Positions 46,086 through 56,156 are shown, counted from the stretch's first letter. The stretch is 64,000 bases of DNA from Rickettsiales bacterium (GCA_002729235.1 PBTY01000017.1:1-64000); one strand, 5' to 3'. Translations and numbers: made by a program. Notes: a model not told the origin generated them from the sequence alone.

Positions 46086-47465
46086 TTAATCATCCGTTCT
46101 TGTCTTGATTTTCTGAAGAAATGCTTCATCCAATTTATAAAGTCGCATAAATAGAAATGAAGCCAAAGCTCCAACCCCAGCGATCACACTTATCATCAAC
46201 CGAATACCCAATAATGCCTCCTGAGACTGATCCACATTTGGTTCAAAACCAAAGCCTGCCAACAACCATCCAGAGATAGCTCCACCCAGAGTCCATCCAA
46301 ACTTTTGAGACATTGAAGATGATGAAAACACCAATCCTATAGCTCTTCTTCCTGTTTTCCATTCTGAATAATCGGCTATGTCTGCATACATGGACCAGCC
46401 CAAAGGCAAAATGATTCCTGCACTCACCCCAATGAGCACGTTCAAACCAAAAATGAGGAATATTTGATCTCCTGGAATGAAGAAGAATAAGAAACTGAGA
46501 ATAGCAGATATTAGAGCTGCCCAGCTAAATGTCGACTTTTTACCTAACCTGGCTGCTACGGGTTTTGCCAACAAAACACCCAGGATATTGGTCCCTAACC
46601 AAACCGACATGTAAACTGAGGAAAGAGCCGTAGAAGACGCCTCTATAGTGTTACCAAATAAATGGATGGTCTGATCTTTTATGAAATACTTGAAATAGAA
46701 CAGAATAGAACCATCTCTTAACGAGGTGAAGATTAGTATTGAAATGTTGGCACCCAGCATCACGAACCATGGTCCATTTCTCAATAGATCTTTTAAGTCT
46801 GATCGAAGGGAGTTCTTCGCCTCTTTAGGAGGAGCTAGCCGTTCCTTTGTGCCTGCAAAGGTTAAGATAAATAGTATTGCAGCGACTATTGCATACACTC
46901 CAATGGTCATCTGGTATCCAGATACCTGATCAGCTCCTTGACTAAATGATTCGATCAACGAATTGGCAGTTGCCGTAACAAATAGCCCTCCTGAAAAAGC
47001 TCCGATAAACCTCCAGGAAGCCAGAGACGTTCTTTCGACTCCATCCTCTGTGATCGCCGCCATCAATGAACCATAAGGCACATTTACAGCTGTATAGGCC
47101 ATCATCATCAGGGTATAGGTGATGTAGGCATAGATTAGTTTACCATCATACGATAAATCTGGAGTGGTAAACGTCAGTACACCAATAATTCCGAAAGGAA
47201 CTGCTCCAAATAGCAAGAATGGCCGAAACTTACCCCAGCGGGTATTGGTGCGATCGGAAATGATGCCCATCATCGGATCATTGAGAGCATCCCATACACG
47301 CGTAACCAAAAACATGGTACCAACGGCAGCAGCTGATATCCCAAATACATCGGTATAAAAGAATAGTAAAAACATGGAAAACAACTTCCAAAACATGGAG
47401 GATGCAAAATCACCAAAACCATAGGAGATCTTCTCTTTGATACTAATGGCTGAAGTACTCATCAC
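46086..47465 (-). CDS. GPH-family sugar transporter (MFS)
   Basis: A 459-residue inner-membrane symporter of the glycoside-pentoside-hexuronide family with about 12 helices. Typical stretches are ISYGFGDFASSMFWK at the start, RVWDALNDPMMGIISDRTN, and MMAYTAVNVPYGSLMAA. These proteins import di- or oligosaccharides with H+ or Na+. Located six bases from the phosphorylase gene, it probably brings in mannobiose or short mannosides. Confidence 0.9.
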   Translation of the reverse strand: MMSTSAISIKEKISYGFGDFASSMFWKLFSMFLLFFYTDVFGISAAAVGTMFLVTRVWDALNDPMMGIISDRTNTRWGKFRPFLLFGAVPFGIIGVLTFTTPDLSYDGKLIYAYITYTLMMMAYTAVNVPYGSLMAAITEDGVERTSLASWRFIGAFSGGLFVTATANSLIESFSQGADQVSGYQMTIGVYAIVAAILFILTFAGTKERLAPPKEAKNSLRSDLKDLLRNGPWFVMLGANISILIFTSLRDGSILFYFKYFIKDQTIHLFGNTIEASSTALSSVYMSVWLGTNILGVLLAKPVAARLGKKSTFSWAALISAILSFLFFFIPGDQIFLIFGLNVLIGVSAGIILPLGWSMYADIADYSEWKTGRRAIGLVFSSSSMSQKFGWTLGGAISGWLLAGFGFEPNVDQSQEALLGIRLMISVIAGVGALASFLFMRLYKLDEAFLQKIKTRTDD

Positions 47466-47471
47466 CTTTAA

Positions 47472-48662
47472 TTATTTAAGTCCATTCGCTTTTAAAAAAG
47501 CTAGATTCTTATCGATTAATTGATTTCTTGTCTGGACACTGGCAAAAGACCTTAATCCATCTTCGGGAGTGTTTTTGCAATAGTCCACCAAACGATCGAT
47601 TGTTGAGGTAGCCACATGCATACGTGTGTCAGAAGATGCATAATAGATATATACCTCGCCATTGTCTTTGGCAATCCACCCATTAGTAAAAAGGACATTG
47701 GAGACATCACCGACACGTTCATCATCTTGAGGTCCCATGAAATGGCCTGCCGGTCTATGAATGACTTTGGCTGGGTCTTCCAGGGATGTCATAAACATGT
47801 ATAGCGTGTAGCGTAAACCCGCAGCGGTATTTCTTACACCATGCGCGAGATGCAACCACCCTTCTTTTGTTTTGATAGGTGGTGGACCCTGACCATTTTT
47901 CACTTCCTTGATGGTATGATAGATCTTAGGGTCAATAATCTTCTCATTGGAAACTACTGCTTTTTCCATGGTATCGACCAACGCCCAACCTATTCCCCCT
48001 CCTTTTCCTGCATCGATAAAACCATCTTGAGGCCTGGTGTACAGCGCGTATTTTCCATTCACAAATTCCGGGTGAAGTACTACATTTCGTTGTTGACTTC
48101 CACCCGAATCCAAATCGGGTAATCGCTCCCAGTTGACCAAATCTTTCGTTCGGGCAACCCCACATTTGGCTGTAGCCGCAGATTGATCAGACTCAAGAGC
48201 AGAGTGATCCCTTCTTTCAGTGCAAAACAAGCCATAGATCCAACCATCCTCATGGCGAGTTAAGCGCATGTCATACACATTAGTATCAGGCTCATCTCTT
48301 TCTGGAAGAGTGATTGGATGATCCCAAAACCTAAAATTGTCTATCCCATTATCACTCTCTGCAACTGCAAAAAATGACTTGCGGTCATATCCTTCCGCTC
48401 GTACAACCAGACAAAACTTACCATTAAACTCAATGGCTCCTGCATTAAATGTTGCGTTCATACCCTGGCGCTCCATCAGATAAGGATTTGTTACTGGGTT
48501 TAAATCATATCTCCAGATAATCGGCGTGTGTTTATCGGTCAATACAGGATGTTTATAGCGTTGATATATGCCGGTGGTCTCAATTACTGGATCATTTTTC
48601 CGACTCAAAAATTGCTCATGCTTATGAAGCAAAGCTTTCACCTGTTCTAATAAATGACTCAT
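47472..48662 (-). CDS. GH130 mannosylglucose phosphorylase
   Basis: A 396-residue cytoplasmic phosphorylase of glycoside hydrolase family 130 (subfamily 1 by pattern). Family stretches [40 protein letters not shown] and [19 protein letters not shown] are present; the aspartate in VYDMRLT is the likely general acid. The known reaction is 4-O-beta-mannosylglucose + phosphate -> mannose-1-phosphate + glucose. First gene of the mannoside operon, six bases before the transporter. No signal peptide. Confidence 0.92.
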   Translation of the reverse strand: MSHLLEQVKALLHKHEQFLSRKNDPVIETTGIYQRYKHPVLTDKHTPIIWRYDLNPVTNPYLMERQGMNATFNAGAIEFNGKFCLVVRAEGYDRKSFFAVAESDNGIDNFRFWDHPITLPERDEPDTNVYDMRLTRHEDGWIYGLFCTERRDHSALESDQSAATAKCGVARTKDLVNWERLPDLDSGGSQQRNVVLHPEFVNGKYALYTRPQDGFIDAGKGGGIGWALVDTMEKAVVSNEKIIDPKIYHTIKEVKNGQGPPPIKTKEGWLHLAHGVRNTAAGLRYTLYMFMTSLEDPAKVIHRPAGHFMGPQDDERVGDVSNVLFTNGWIAKDNGEVYIYYASSDTRMHVATSTIDRLVDYCKNTPEDGLRSFASVQTRNQLIDKNLAFLKANGLK

Positions 48663-48905
48663 TGATTTGCTTAATTAATTGACTTGTAACTTCTTTTATG
48701 AGTTCAGAAATCAATTTGGCTTATTTTTGATAGCTTCCTAAATCAATAGTCATTTTAGCCCCCATTTTTAACGAATTGATACGCTGGAATACAGCCATAC
48801 TTCCTTTCATTCATCGAAAAACAACCTTCGGCCCTATTGAAATTTGTCAATTCTTGTTAACCTAGATTCAGAATTATGTAACTTTTATTAAACAAGTGCA
48901 ACACA

Positions 48906-49172
48906 GTGATCCAGCCCGAGGAACTTATAAACTTCATTCTTAGCATTGTCTTTATCTCTTACTTATTGTACTTGATCAGAGTGCAATCAAGGTCTCTCAA
49001 AACCTTTTGGTTTCTGGGCATATTGATGATTTTTATTTCCCAAATCTTCACTATCCTGGAAGGATATATGTATCCAGATCTATTCAATTTGATCGAACAC
49101 ATTACTACCTGCCTCGCCTCAATTTTCATATTGGTTAGTGTATACAAAAAAGAACTATTCTGGTCGAGATGA
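48906..49172 (+). CDS. Small three-helix membrane protein resembling the next kinase's sensor domain
   Basis: An 88-residue protein from a GTG start with three helices (about 9-25, 33-52, 62-80). Its sequence parallels the membrane part of the kinase that follows: TILEGYMYPDLFNLIEH with NVLEHLNLAPQTDQWEDLLE, and YKKELFWSR with LEDELYKRR, in the same spacing. The ATG of the kinase overlaps its stop (ATGA), so the two are translated together. It could be a duplicated sensor half or a regulator of the kinase. Confidence 0.7.
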   Translation: MIQPEELINFILSIVFISYLLYLIRVQSRSLKTFWFLGILMIFISQIFTILEGYMYPDLFNLIEHITTCLASIFILVSVYKKELFWSR

Positions 49173-50728
49173 TATCAGCACTAAACATAGTGTCCTTTTT
49201 GGCCCTTATGATGACCAGTTTTCTTATCATAAGACGACTGATCAAAAGATCCAATCAGAGTCTAATTGCTTTCCTATTTGCTGTTGGATTACTCACTTTA
49301 TCAGAATTCACCAATGTGCTGGAACACCTGAACCTGGCTCCACAAACCGACCAATGGGAAGACCTTTTGGAGGTAGTCTTTTTACCTCTTTTGATTTTAT
49401 CCTTACACATAGGAATGCTGGAAGATGAGCTCTACAAGAGACGAATCACCGAAAACAAGTTTGAAGCGATCTACAATAACGCCTATACCTTTATCGGTCT
49501 TTTGGATGGTGAGGGAAGGTTTCTGGACGCAAATGAAGCCTCCACTAAAACTTCAAGCATTGATCCAACCAAACAGGTTGGTCAATATTTCTGGGATACC
49601 CTCTGGTGGAGCCACTCTAAAGAGGAGCAAATCAAAATAAAGAAGGCAATTTCAAAAGTAAAGCAAGGTCAGACGAGTAGGTTCCAAAGCACCCATTTTA
49701 ATACTAAAAACGGCACCTCTTATATTGATCACTCCTTAACTCCGGTATACGATCATGAAGGTAAGGTGATCTATATGATTGCAGAAGGTAGAAATGTAAC
49801 TCAGCTTACTCTGGTTCTAAAAGAGCTTGAAGAACACAAAAATGAGTTAGAGAAACTCGTTACTGAAAAAACCAGGGAACTGAATGCGGCTTTGAGGGTT
49901 TCTAAACAACTCAACGAAAAACTCTACAACTCCAATCAGCAATTAGAGAAGAGTAACCTGGAGTTAAAAAAACAAAGTAAATATCTACAACTCACTTTAG
50001 ACCAGCTGCAAGAGGCTCAAAATCAATTAATTGAAAGTGAGAAAATGGCTTCGCTGGGTATTCTAACCGCAGGTGTGGCACATGAAATCAATAACCCATT
50101 AAATTTTATCATGGGCGGCGTGACCGGAATTGATTTATATGCCTCAGAGCATCTAACCGCCCATGATGAAGGAATTAAGCAGCCACTACAATCCATCTAT
50201 TCAGGGATAGAACGAATTACCAAAATTGTAAAAAGCCTTAACACTTACAGTAGGACTGATAATTTTGAAAAAACAGAATGCAATCTCAATACCATTATTG
50301 ATGACTGTCTGATCATTCTCCAGAACAAATGGAAGCATCGAATTGAGATTACCAAACAATATGATCCCAATGCCCTGATTGAAGCTAATGAAGGTCGAAT
50401 CCATCAGGTTTTTCTGAATCTTATCAACAATGCAATCCAGGCAATAGATAACAAGGGAAAGATAGTGATAACAACCATGTATGAAAAGGGAGAAATCATC
50501 GCAGAAATTGAAGATTCAGGATCAGGAATTTCTCCTGAAAACATGAAAAAAATATTTGACCCATTCTTCACTACAAAAGAGCCTAATCAAGGTACTGGCT
50601 TGGGGCTTTCTATCTCACAAAAAATAATCTCAGATTACCATGGAAGCATCAAATACGTTTCATTAAATAATAAAGGAACCAAAGTAATCGTCACTTTTCC
50701 TAAAGGTATGATATCTGCACAATCATGA
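49169..50728 (+). CDS. PAS-domain sensor histidine kinase
   Basis: A 519-residue membrane histidine kinase. Three N-terminal helices (about 5-23, 33-52, 66-84), a PAS domain (about 95-215), a coiled coil rich in L, E, K (216-290), a dimerisation domain with the phospho-accepting His near 305 (AGVAHEINNPLNF), and a HATPase domain with NLINNAIQA, DSGSGIS and GTGLGLS. No response regulator is encoded beside it. The next gene, a TetR regulator, overlaps by ATGA. Confidence 0.93.
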   Translation: MISALNIVSFLALMMTSFLIIRRLIKRSNQSLIAFLFAVGLLTLSEFTNVLEHLNLAPQTDQWEDLLEVVFLPLLILSLHIGMLEDELYKRRITENKFEAIYNNAYTFIGLLDGEGRFLDANEASTKTSSIDPTKQVGQYFWDTLWWSHSKEEQIKIKKAISKVKQGQTSRFQSTHFNTKNGTSYIDHSLTPVYDHEGKVIYMIAEGRNVTQLTLVLKELEEHKNELEKLVTEKTRELNAALRVSKQLNEKLYNSNQQLEKSNLELKKQSKYLQLTLDQLQEAQNQLIESEKMASLGILTAGVAHEINNPLNFIMGGVTGIDLYASEHLTAHDEGIKQPLQSIYSGIERITKIVKSLNTYSRTDNFEKTECNLNTIIDDCLIILQNKWKHRIEITKQYDPNALIEANEGRIHQVFLNLINNAIQAIDNKGKIVITTMYEKGEIIAEIEDSGSGISPENMKKIFDPFFTTKEPNQGTGLGLSISQKIISDYHGSIKYVSLNNKGTKVIVTFPKGMISAQS

Positions 50729-51333
50729 TTTCCAAGGAACAAATACAAGATCAAGCACTCGTCCTATTCTCGAGATATGGACTAAAAAGTGTCAACATGG
50801 ATGATCTTGCCAAAGAGTTAAGCGTGTCTAAAAAGACGCTTTATCAGGTTTACAGCAGTAAAGAAGATCTTGTTTTGAGTCTATTTGAGAAAATATCCAG
50901 CTCATGGGATGAGCAGGTGGATGAAATTCTTGAAAGCTTGGAAAACCCAATGCAGAAATTTCTACGCTTCACTTTATTGAGGTATCAATTCGTAAAGCGA
51001 CTGAACCCTTCTTTTCTATTGCGCTCCGGCAAACAATATGAGAAAGTGTATTCCTACATGATGAACATTACACGGAATATGGAGCAGATAATTGTTGGTA
51101 TTTTACATCAGGCCAAAGAAGAACATCAGCTCCGTAGTGATGTGAATGTGGAGGTTTTTTTCAATGTCCACGAATTAATATTCAATGCGTATTTCGAACA
51201 ATACAATCCTGTTGTTCCTGGCTCCAGGGAAACATTCAAACATATGATTATAGCACCAATTGCTGGTATTTGTGAAAAGGAAGAATTTGATATTTGGACA
51301 GAATTTGATTCTCTGATTTCAACCTACAACTGA
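50725..51333 (+). CDS. TetR-family transcriptional regulator
   Basis: A 202-residue regulator with the usual N-terminal HTH: LFSRYGLKSVNMDDLAKELS then VSKKTLYQVYSSKEDLVL. The C-terminal helical domain is diverse and would bind a ligand or mediate dimerisation. Its ATG overlaps the kinase stop codon. Coupling of a TetR protein to a histidine kinase is unusual. Its own operator could lie upstream of 48906. Confidence 0.9.
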   Translation: MISKEQIQDQALVLFSRYGLKSVNMDDLAKELSVSKKTLYQVYSSKEDLVLSLFEKISSSWDEQVDEILESLENPMQKFLRFTLLRYQFVKRLNPSFLLRSGKQYEKVYSYMMNITRNMEQIIVGILHQAKEEHQLRSDVNVEVFFNVHELIFNAYFEQYNPVVPGSRETFKHMIIAPIAGICEKEEFDIWTEFDSLISTYN

Positions 51334-51414
51334 TTGTATCTGATTACTTATCAGTAGGTTAATTCCAACTATTTCAGCGGCTGTGATGTCATATAGCTAC
51401 AAAATCACACAACT

Positions 51415-52704
51415 ATGAAATCCTATCTGCCCCTTACCCTCCTAATTACTGGACTCCTGCTATTCGGCTGCACTGATACCTGTGAAACCATTTCTTCCTA
51501 CACATATTACGAACCCGTGTATATGTCGTTAGAAGACTTGCGTCAATCGGTAAAAATGGAAGCGGCCAAAGAAATCACTCAATCCGGTAAAATCTATTTC
51601 ATTAACGACCACATACTGATTAATGAGCCTAATAATGGCATTCATATCATCAACAACGAAGACCCTAAAAACCCAGAAAATCTCGGCTTTATCAATATTC
51701 CCGGGAACTTTGATTTAGCAGCGGTTGATGGCTATTTATACGCAGATAGTTATGTAGATCTGGTAGTCTTTGACATCTCCGACATTGCCAACCCTAAAGA
51801 AATCAAACGTATCGAAGAGATTTTTCCAAACTACAATACATATGGCTATTATGTTTCCGAGGAAGGGATTGTCACAGATTGGATAGAGACACAAGAAACA
51901 TCTCAAGTCAGCACCGAATGCGATGGATCAGACAGAATGTACTATGACTGGGGATATCGCTGGGGAGGTGGTATTGCTTTAGACATGGCCTTCGCAGAAT
52001 CAAGCAATACTGCTGGTTATGCATCTCTATCTCCGGGAATTGGAGGATCCATGGCTAAATTCACCATCTCCAACAATCACTTATTCATGATTGATGATTG
52101 GGAAATGAGAATCGCAGACCTGACAACTCCATCTGACCCAATGCTGGGATCAAGAGTCGAAATTGGTTGGGGCATTGAAACTGTTTTCCCATATGATGAT
52201 ATGCTTTTTATAGGCGCCAACAATGGCATGTATATTTATGATATCAGTTCCCCTCTTACTCCTGTTCAGTTATCCAATTACAGTCATGTAAACAGCTGTG
52301 ATCCGGTAGTAACGGATGGAAAATATGCCTATGTCACTTTGCGTTCTGGTAACTCATGTGCTGGATTTAATAATCAGTTGGAAGTTGTAGACATTCAGGA
52401 CCCAACATCACCAACATTACTAGCGACTTATCCAATGTACAATCCACATGGGTTAAGCATTTCTGATAACAAGCTCTTTATCTGTGATGGTGAAGCTGGA
52501 CTTAAAGTTTACAATGCTAATAATGTACAGAGTATTGGAGACCATCTCATTAAAAATTACAGTGATATTCATGCATATGACGTCATCGTAAGTGATTGTC
52601 AAATTATGCTGATAGGTGATGATGGATTACGCCAGTATCATTGCAACGACTTTGAAGGTGACATCATTTATCTCAGCACCATAGAGTTTAAGAAAAACAT
52701 CTAG
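51415..52704 (+). CDS. LVIVD-repeat lipoprotein
   Basis: A 429-residue lipoprotein (lipobox LLFGC). The mature part is a beta-propeller of LVIVD repeats, for example DLVVFDISDIANPKEIKRI, MYIYDISSPLTPVQLSNY and LEVVDIQDPTSPTLLATY. These proteins are surface or periplasmic binding proteins of unknown ligand. It ends on the base before the next gene's ATG, so it is coupled to an outer-membrane barrel. Confidence 0.88.
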   Translation: MKSYLPLTLLITGLLLFGCTDTCETISSYTYYEPVYMSLEDLRQSVKMEAAKEITQSGKIYFINDHILINEPNNGIHIINNEDPKNPENLGFINIPGNFDLAAVDGYLYADSYVDLVVFDISDIANPKEIKRIEEIFPNYNTYGYYVSEEGIVTDWIETQETSQVSTECDGSDRMYYDWGYRWGGGIALDMAFAESSNTAGYASLSPGIGGSMAKFTISNNHLFMIDDWEMRIADLTTPSDPMLGSRVEIGWGIETVFPYDDMLFIGANNGMYIYDISSPLTPVQLSNYSHVNSCDPVVTDGKYAYVTLRSGNSCAGFNNQLEVVDIQDPTSPTLLATYPMYNPHGLSISDNKLFICDGEAGLKVYNANNVQSIGDHLIKNYSDIHAYDVIVSDCQIMLIGDDGLRQYHCNDFEGDIIYLSTIEFKKNI

Positions 52705-53436
52705 ATGAGAAAGTTCATTTTTGGAACCTTACTTATTGGCCTGCTCAGCAATGCCTTTGGTCAGGTAGACAGAGTATTTCTGACGAATGGCAGCCTGGTA
52801 AAAGGAATAATCCTGAATGACAGTCTTGGAGACACTCTACAGTTGGAGGTGTATAAATCAATAGTCTCCATTCCATATGATGCTATCGATGAAATTTACC
52901 CTCACAGGCTCAGTAACCAGGAGTTGAAATACAAAAGAACCAGTCCAATAAGATCATTATCTACCAACATCACATTGGGTATTGTCAGTGGAAAGACTGA
53001 CAAAGACAAAGCCGCAGAAATAATGCCTTCTGCCAGTCTGATGGAAATGTATCACCTACATCCGCTAGCTAATTTTGGAGTTAAGGTCGGAGTAGTCAAT
53101 TACCCAGATTACTATATTTTTCCTATTTCATTAGAATATCAATCTCTATTTGGCAGGAGTTATAGAAGCTGGATGACCTATGGAAACATTGGATATAGTC
53201 TAACGAAGACTCAAGAAGATTTGACTGATCAATACGAGTTTAATGGCGGGCTTAACTATCAGTTTGGAATGGGATGGCATGCTGCTCAACAGAACTTTGC
53301 TTTTCAGTTTCGATTAGGTTATTCTGTTCAGAACGTCGAACAGATCCAAATAATTACTTCGGACTATTCGATTATACAGAAAAGAAAGCTCAACAGGATT
53401 ACCGCCCAAATCGTGTACCAGATTCAATATAGGTAG
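52705..53436 (+). CDS. Outer-membrane beta-barrel-like protein
   Basis: A 243-residue exported protein (signal ends in NAFGQ). After a small domain with VDRVFLTNGSLVKGIIL, the rest is a run of amphipathic strands (FGVKVGVVNYPDYYIFPI, WMTYGNIGYSLTKTQ, FAFQFRLGYSVQNVEQI). It is likely an eight- to ten-stranded barrel. It follows the LVIVD lipoprotein with no gap and may form a complex with it. Confidence 0.75.
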   Translation: MRKFIFGTLLIGLLSNAFGQVDRVFLTNGSLVKGIILNDSLGDTLQLEVYKSIVSIPYDAIDEIYPHRLSNQELKYKRTSPIRSLSTNITLGIVSGKTDKDKAAEIMPSASLMEMYHLHPLANFGVKVGVVNYPDYYIFPISLEYQSLFGRSYRSWMTYGNIGYSLTKTQEDLTDQYEFNGGLNYQFGMGWHAAQQNFAFQFRLGYSVQNVEQIQIITSDYSIIQKRKLNRITAQIVYQIQYR

Positions 53437-53510
53437 TATTCAGACGATTACTGGAACTTAATTGCACTAACTTTTGTCCATATGGCTTACCTAAACTATC
53501 AACTTCAATT

Positions 53511-54113
53511 ATGTGGGACGAACGATACAGCGATACGGACTTTGCCTATGGCAAGACACCAAATGAGTTCTTCAAAAAATGGATTAATGAATTCGAACCA
53601 GGGAGGATCTTAATGCCTGCCGATGGAGAAGGACGAAACGGTGTTTATGCAGCTACCGAGGGGTGGCATGTGACTTCCTTTGACCTAAGCCATGAAGGAA
53701 AAAAGAAAGCAGAAATACTGGCTAAAGAGAATAATGTTAGCCTACACTACATGGTCGGAGATTTTGAAGGTTTGCAATTCGAGGAGAACTCTTTTGATGC
53801 TCTTGGGATGATATATGCTCATTTTCCTGCTTCGAAGAAATCCGTATTTCACCAAAGACTGGCAACATATTTAAAACCCGGAGGAATAGTCATCCTGGAA
53901 GGGTACGCTAAAAGCAATCTCCCATTAGTTCAAGAGAATCCTGCGATCGGAGGACCAAAGGACCTTGACATGCTGTATTCCAAAGAAGAAATAGAAGATG
54001 ATTTTAAAGATTTTGAAATCATCTATTCAAATGAAGAACTTGTACAACTAACCGAAGGCAAGTATCACAATGGTGAAGGCTCGCTGATTCGGTTTGTTGG
54101 GAGGAAGAAGTAA
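53511..54113 (+). CDS. SAM-dependent methyltransferase (TehB-like)
   Basis: A 200-residue class I methyltransferase. The SAM-binding stretch is MPADGEGRNGVYAATEGW with the acidic loop FDLSHEGKKKAEILA. MWDERYSDTDFAYGKTPN at the start is typical of thiopurine or tellurite-type methyltransferases (TehB/TPMT). The substrate is not known. Convergent with the SDR gene, one base apart. Confidence 0.9.
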   Translation: MWDERYSDTDFAYGKTPNEFFKKWINEFEPGRILMPADGEGRNGVYAATEGWHVTSFDLSHEGKKKAEILAKENNVSLHYMVGDFEGLQFEENSFDALGMIYAHFPASKKSVFHQRLATYLKPGGIVILEGYAKSNLPLVQENPAIGGPKDLDMLYSKEEIEDDFKDFEIIYSNEELVQLTEGKYHNGEGSLIRFVGRKK

Positions 54114-54114
54114 A

Positions 54115-54930
54115 TCAGGCACTAGCCAGTTTGCCGATCAACCAAACAGAGAATTTGGGAGCCAATCGCTTTAAGAAATCAAACAAATAAGCATCTGGAC
54201 CAACTTTTACTCGCTTTTTGCCTCTTCGAATTGCTCGAACGATTATTCTTGCTGCTCTAGGAGCTGAAGTCATGGCCACTTTTTTAAATAAAGCAGCCGA
54301 TTCTGCCTGAGACATGCCTTCCTTTGGCCCTCTCACAAACTTGCTATTGTTGACGATATTGGTTTTTACTCCTCCCGGAAACACACTCATTATTTTCACC
54401 GAGGTGCCATTCAATTCCTGTTGTAACGATTCATTCATTCCACAAATGGCATATTTGGAAACGTTATAGGAACTCTGATTGGGGAACGGTAAGAAAGCAT
54501 TGACACTGGACACATTGACTATTGTGGCATCTGGTCTTTCCAGTAAATGAGGAAGAAACGCTTTAGTCCCATGAAATGCACCCCAGAAATTGACGTCCAT
54601 AACCATTTTAAAATCTTCAATAGTGCCAGTGACGAAAGCATCAGCCACAGATCTTCCGGCATTATTGATCACTCGATCCACATAACCAAAATGAGCGATT
54701 ACTCCTTCCGCATATTGAAAAAAAGCATCTTTATCAGCTACATTGAGCTTATCTGCTTTCACCTTCACTGCATAGTCTTTGAGTAATTCTACAGTTTGCC
54801 GAAGTTCTGTTTCATTGACATCTGAGATTGCCAGATGGCAGCCTTTTTTGGCCAACTCTATCGCCAACTCTCTGCCTATACCAGAAGCCGCGCCGGTCAC
54901 CACTACCACATTGTCTTTCAGATTTCTCAT
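54115..54930 (-). CDS. Short-chain dehydrogenase/reductase
   Basis: A 271-residue SDR. The NAD(P)-binding GxxxGxG is in VTGAASGIGRELA, followed by NNAG, the catalytic serine in VNVSSVNAF and the YxxxK of SSYNVSKYA. The C-terminal segment is hydrophobic (FSVWLIGKLASA), perhaps attaching it to membrane. It lies 127 bp after the GH43 gene on the same strand but is probably an independent function. Substrate not known. Confidence 0.92.
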   Translation of the reverse strand: MRNLKDNVVVVTGAASGIGRELAIELAKKGCHLAISDVNETELRQTVELLKDYAVKVKADKLNVADKDAFFQYAEGVIAHFGYVDRVINNAGRSVADAFVTGTIEDFKMVMDVNFWGAFHGTKAFLPHLLERPDATIVNVSSVNAFLPFPNQSSYNVSKYAICGMNESLQQELNGTSVKIMSVFPGGVKTNIVNNSKFVRGPKEGMSQAESAALFKKVAMTSAPRAARIIVRAIRRGKKRVKVGPDAYLFDFLKRLAPKFSVWLIGKLASA

Positions 54931-55057
54931 GCCATCGTTTTATTAGACTCAAAGTAAATGAATATCTACTTTTCCGAACCTAGAAATGACTAGAAACACA
55001 AAACCGCCACCCGTAGGCCGACGGCTTCCCCCCATTCTTTCAATATCTCCAGTTGAA

Positions 55058-56098
55058 TTATTCGGTCCCTGAAGGCACCTCAATTCGCTTGCCATCAGGA
55101 ACAGGGATTCCAAAATCTGGCAACCCATTTGCCTGCCAGGTAAACTTTTGAATACGAGGTTGGCGACCTCCCCAACCTCCATTAGGATCCGACATGGCGT
55201 GATAAATGATCCAGTGCTCCGTACCATCAGGAGATTGTGTAAAAGCACAATGTCCAGGGCCATAAATTCGATTTGCGTCAGACTTCTCAAATAATGGCTC
55301 TTCGTGTTTAGTCCATGAATCTTTATTCATCAAATCACCATCCACATTGATGTAAGCTCCCAGACAATACCATTGCGTCCAGCTAGCACTAGCAGAATAG
55401 ATAACCAGTATAGTATCTCCCCGCTGCAACACCTCTGGGCCTTCATTGGTATACTGATCCCTTGTTTCCCATTCCAAAAATGGCTCAATCGAGATTTTAG
55501 TAATTGCTTCTTCTATCTCCCATGGAGAAATCATTTTAGCAATTGATATATGTTCTGTCTCACCATCTGCCGTGCGCATCCATAAGAAATAATTTTCACC
55601 ATTGGCTTTCTGTAATACCGTACCGTCTATACCCTCAGCAATGATTCCTTTGTATTCGTAACTTCCTAGTGCATCCTCGGAGGTGCTCTCCAAAACAAAG
55701 CTCTCCTGGAAGCATTTAGTAAAGTCTCCACACGGACTACCAGCAGCATAAACATACCAGCGATCGCCAATGAAATGCAGCTCTGGGGCCCAAATGGCAT
55801 TCTTAATTTCTCCATCTTCTGAAGGTTGCCAGACAGTAATACCCTGAACCTTAGCCACCTCATGAAGGTTTTTTGATTTTCTGATGACAATGGAGCCTCC
55901 ATTAGTAGCAGTGTAGTAATAAAACCCATCTTTAAAGACTACCCAGGGATCCGCTTCAAATCCCCCAATGGGATTGGTGAAATACTGAACATCTTCTTCA
56001 GTTTCATCCGGTTCAGGAGATTCGCCCCCTTTTTGAGTACATGAGCATACTGATAGGAGTGCTAAAAAAAGCGCGCCAAAGAAATAATTATTCGACAT
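55058..56098 (-). CDS. GH43 family glycosidase lipoprotein (first copy)
   Basis: A 346-residue lipoprotein (lipobox SVCSC) of glycoside hydrolase family 43, a five-bladed propeller. The expected acids are present: D in FEADPWVVFKDG, the aspartate-bearing stretch WAPELHF, and E in TNEGPEVLQRG; a His in GPGHCAFTQ is a further site residue. The family acts on arabinofuranosides, xylosides or galactans. Here with the arabinanase-like propeller upstream, arabinose removal is the best guess. Confidence 0.87.
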   Translation of the reverse strand: MSNNYFFGALFLALLSVCSCTQKGGESPEPDETEEDVQYFTNPIGGFEADPWVVFKDGFYYYTATNGGSIVIRKSKNLHEVAKVQGITVWQPSEDGEIKNAIWAPELHFIGDRWYVYAAGSPCGDFTKCFQESFVLESTSEDALGSYEYKGIIAEGIDGTVLQKANGENYFLWMRTADGETEHISIAKMISPWEIEEAITKISIEPFLEWETRDQYTNEGPEVLQRGDTILVIYSASASWTQWYCLGAYINVDGDLMNKDSWTKHEEPLFEKSDANRIYGPGHCAFTQSPDGTEHWIIYHAMSDPNGGWGGRQPRIQKFTWQANGLPDFGIPVPDGKRIEVPSGTE

Positions 56099-56156
56099 AA
56101 TAGTGAATGGATTAAGAGCCGCCGACCCTCAGTCCGACGATATTCCCAACTAAAAT

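Noticed and set aside
54949-55290. 113-codon ORF overlapping the end of the first GH43 gene
   Set aside because: It is a shifted-frame reading of the same strand inside a gene with complete catalytic motifs.
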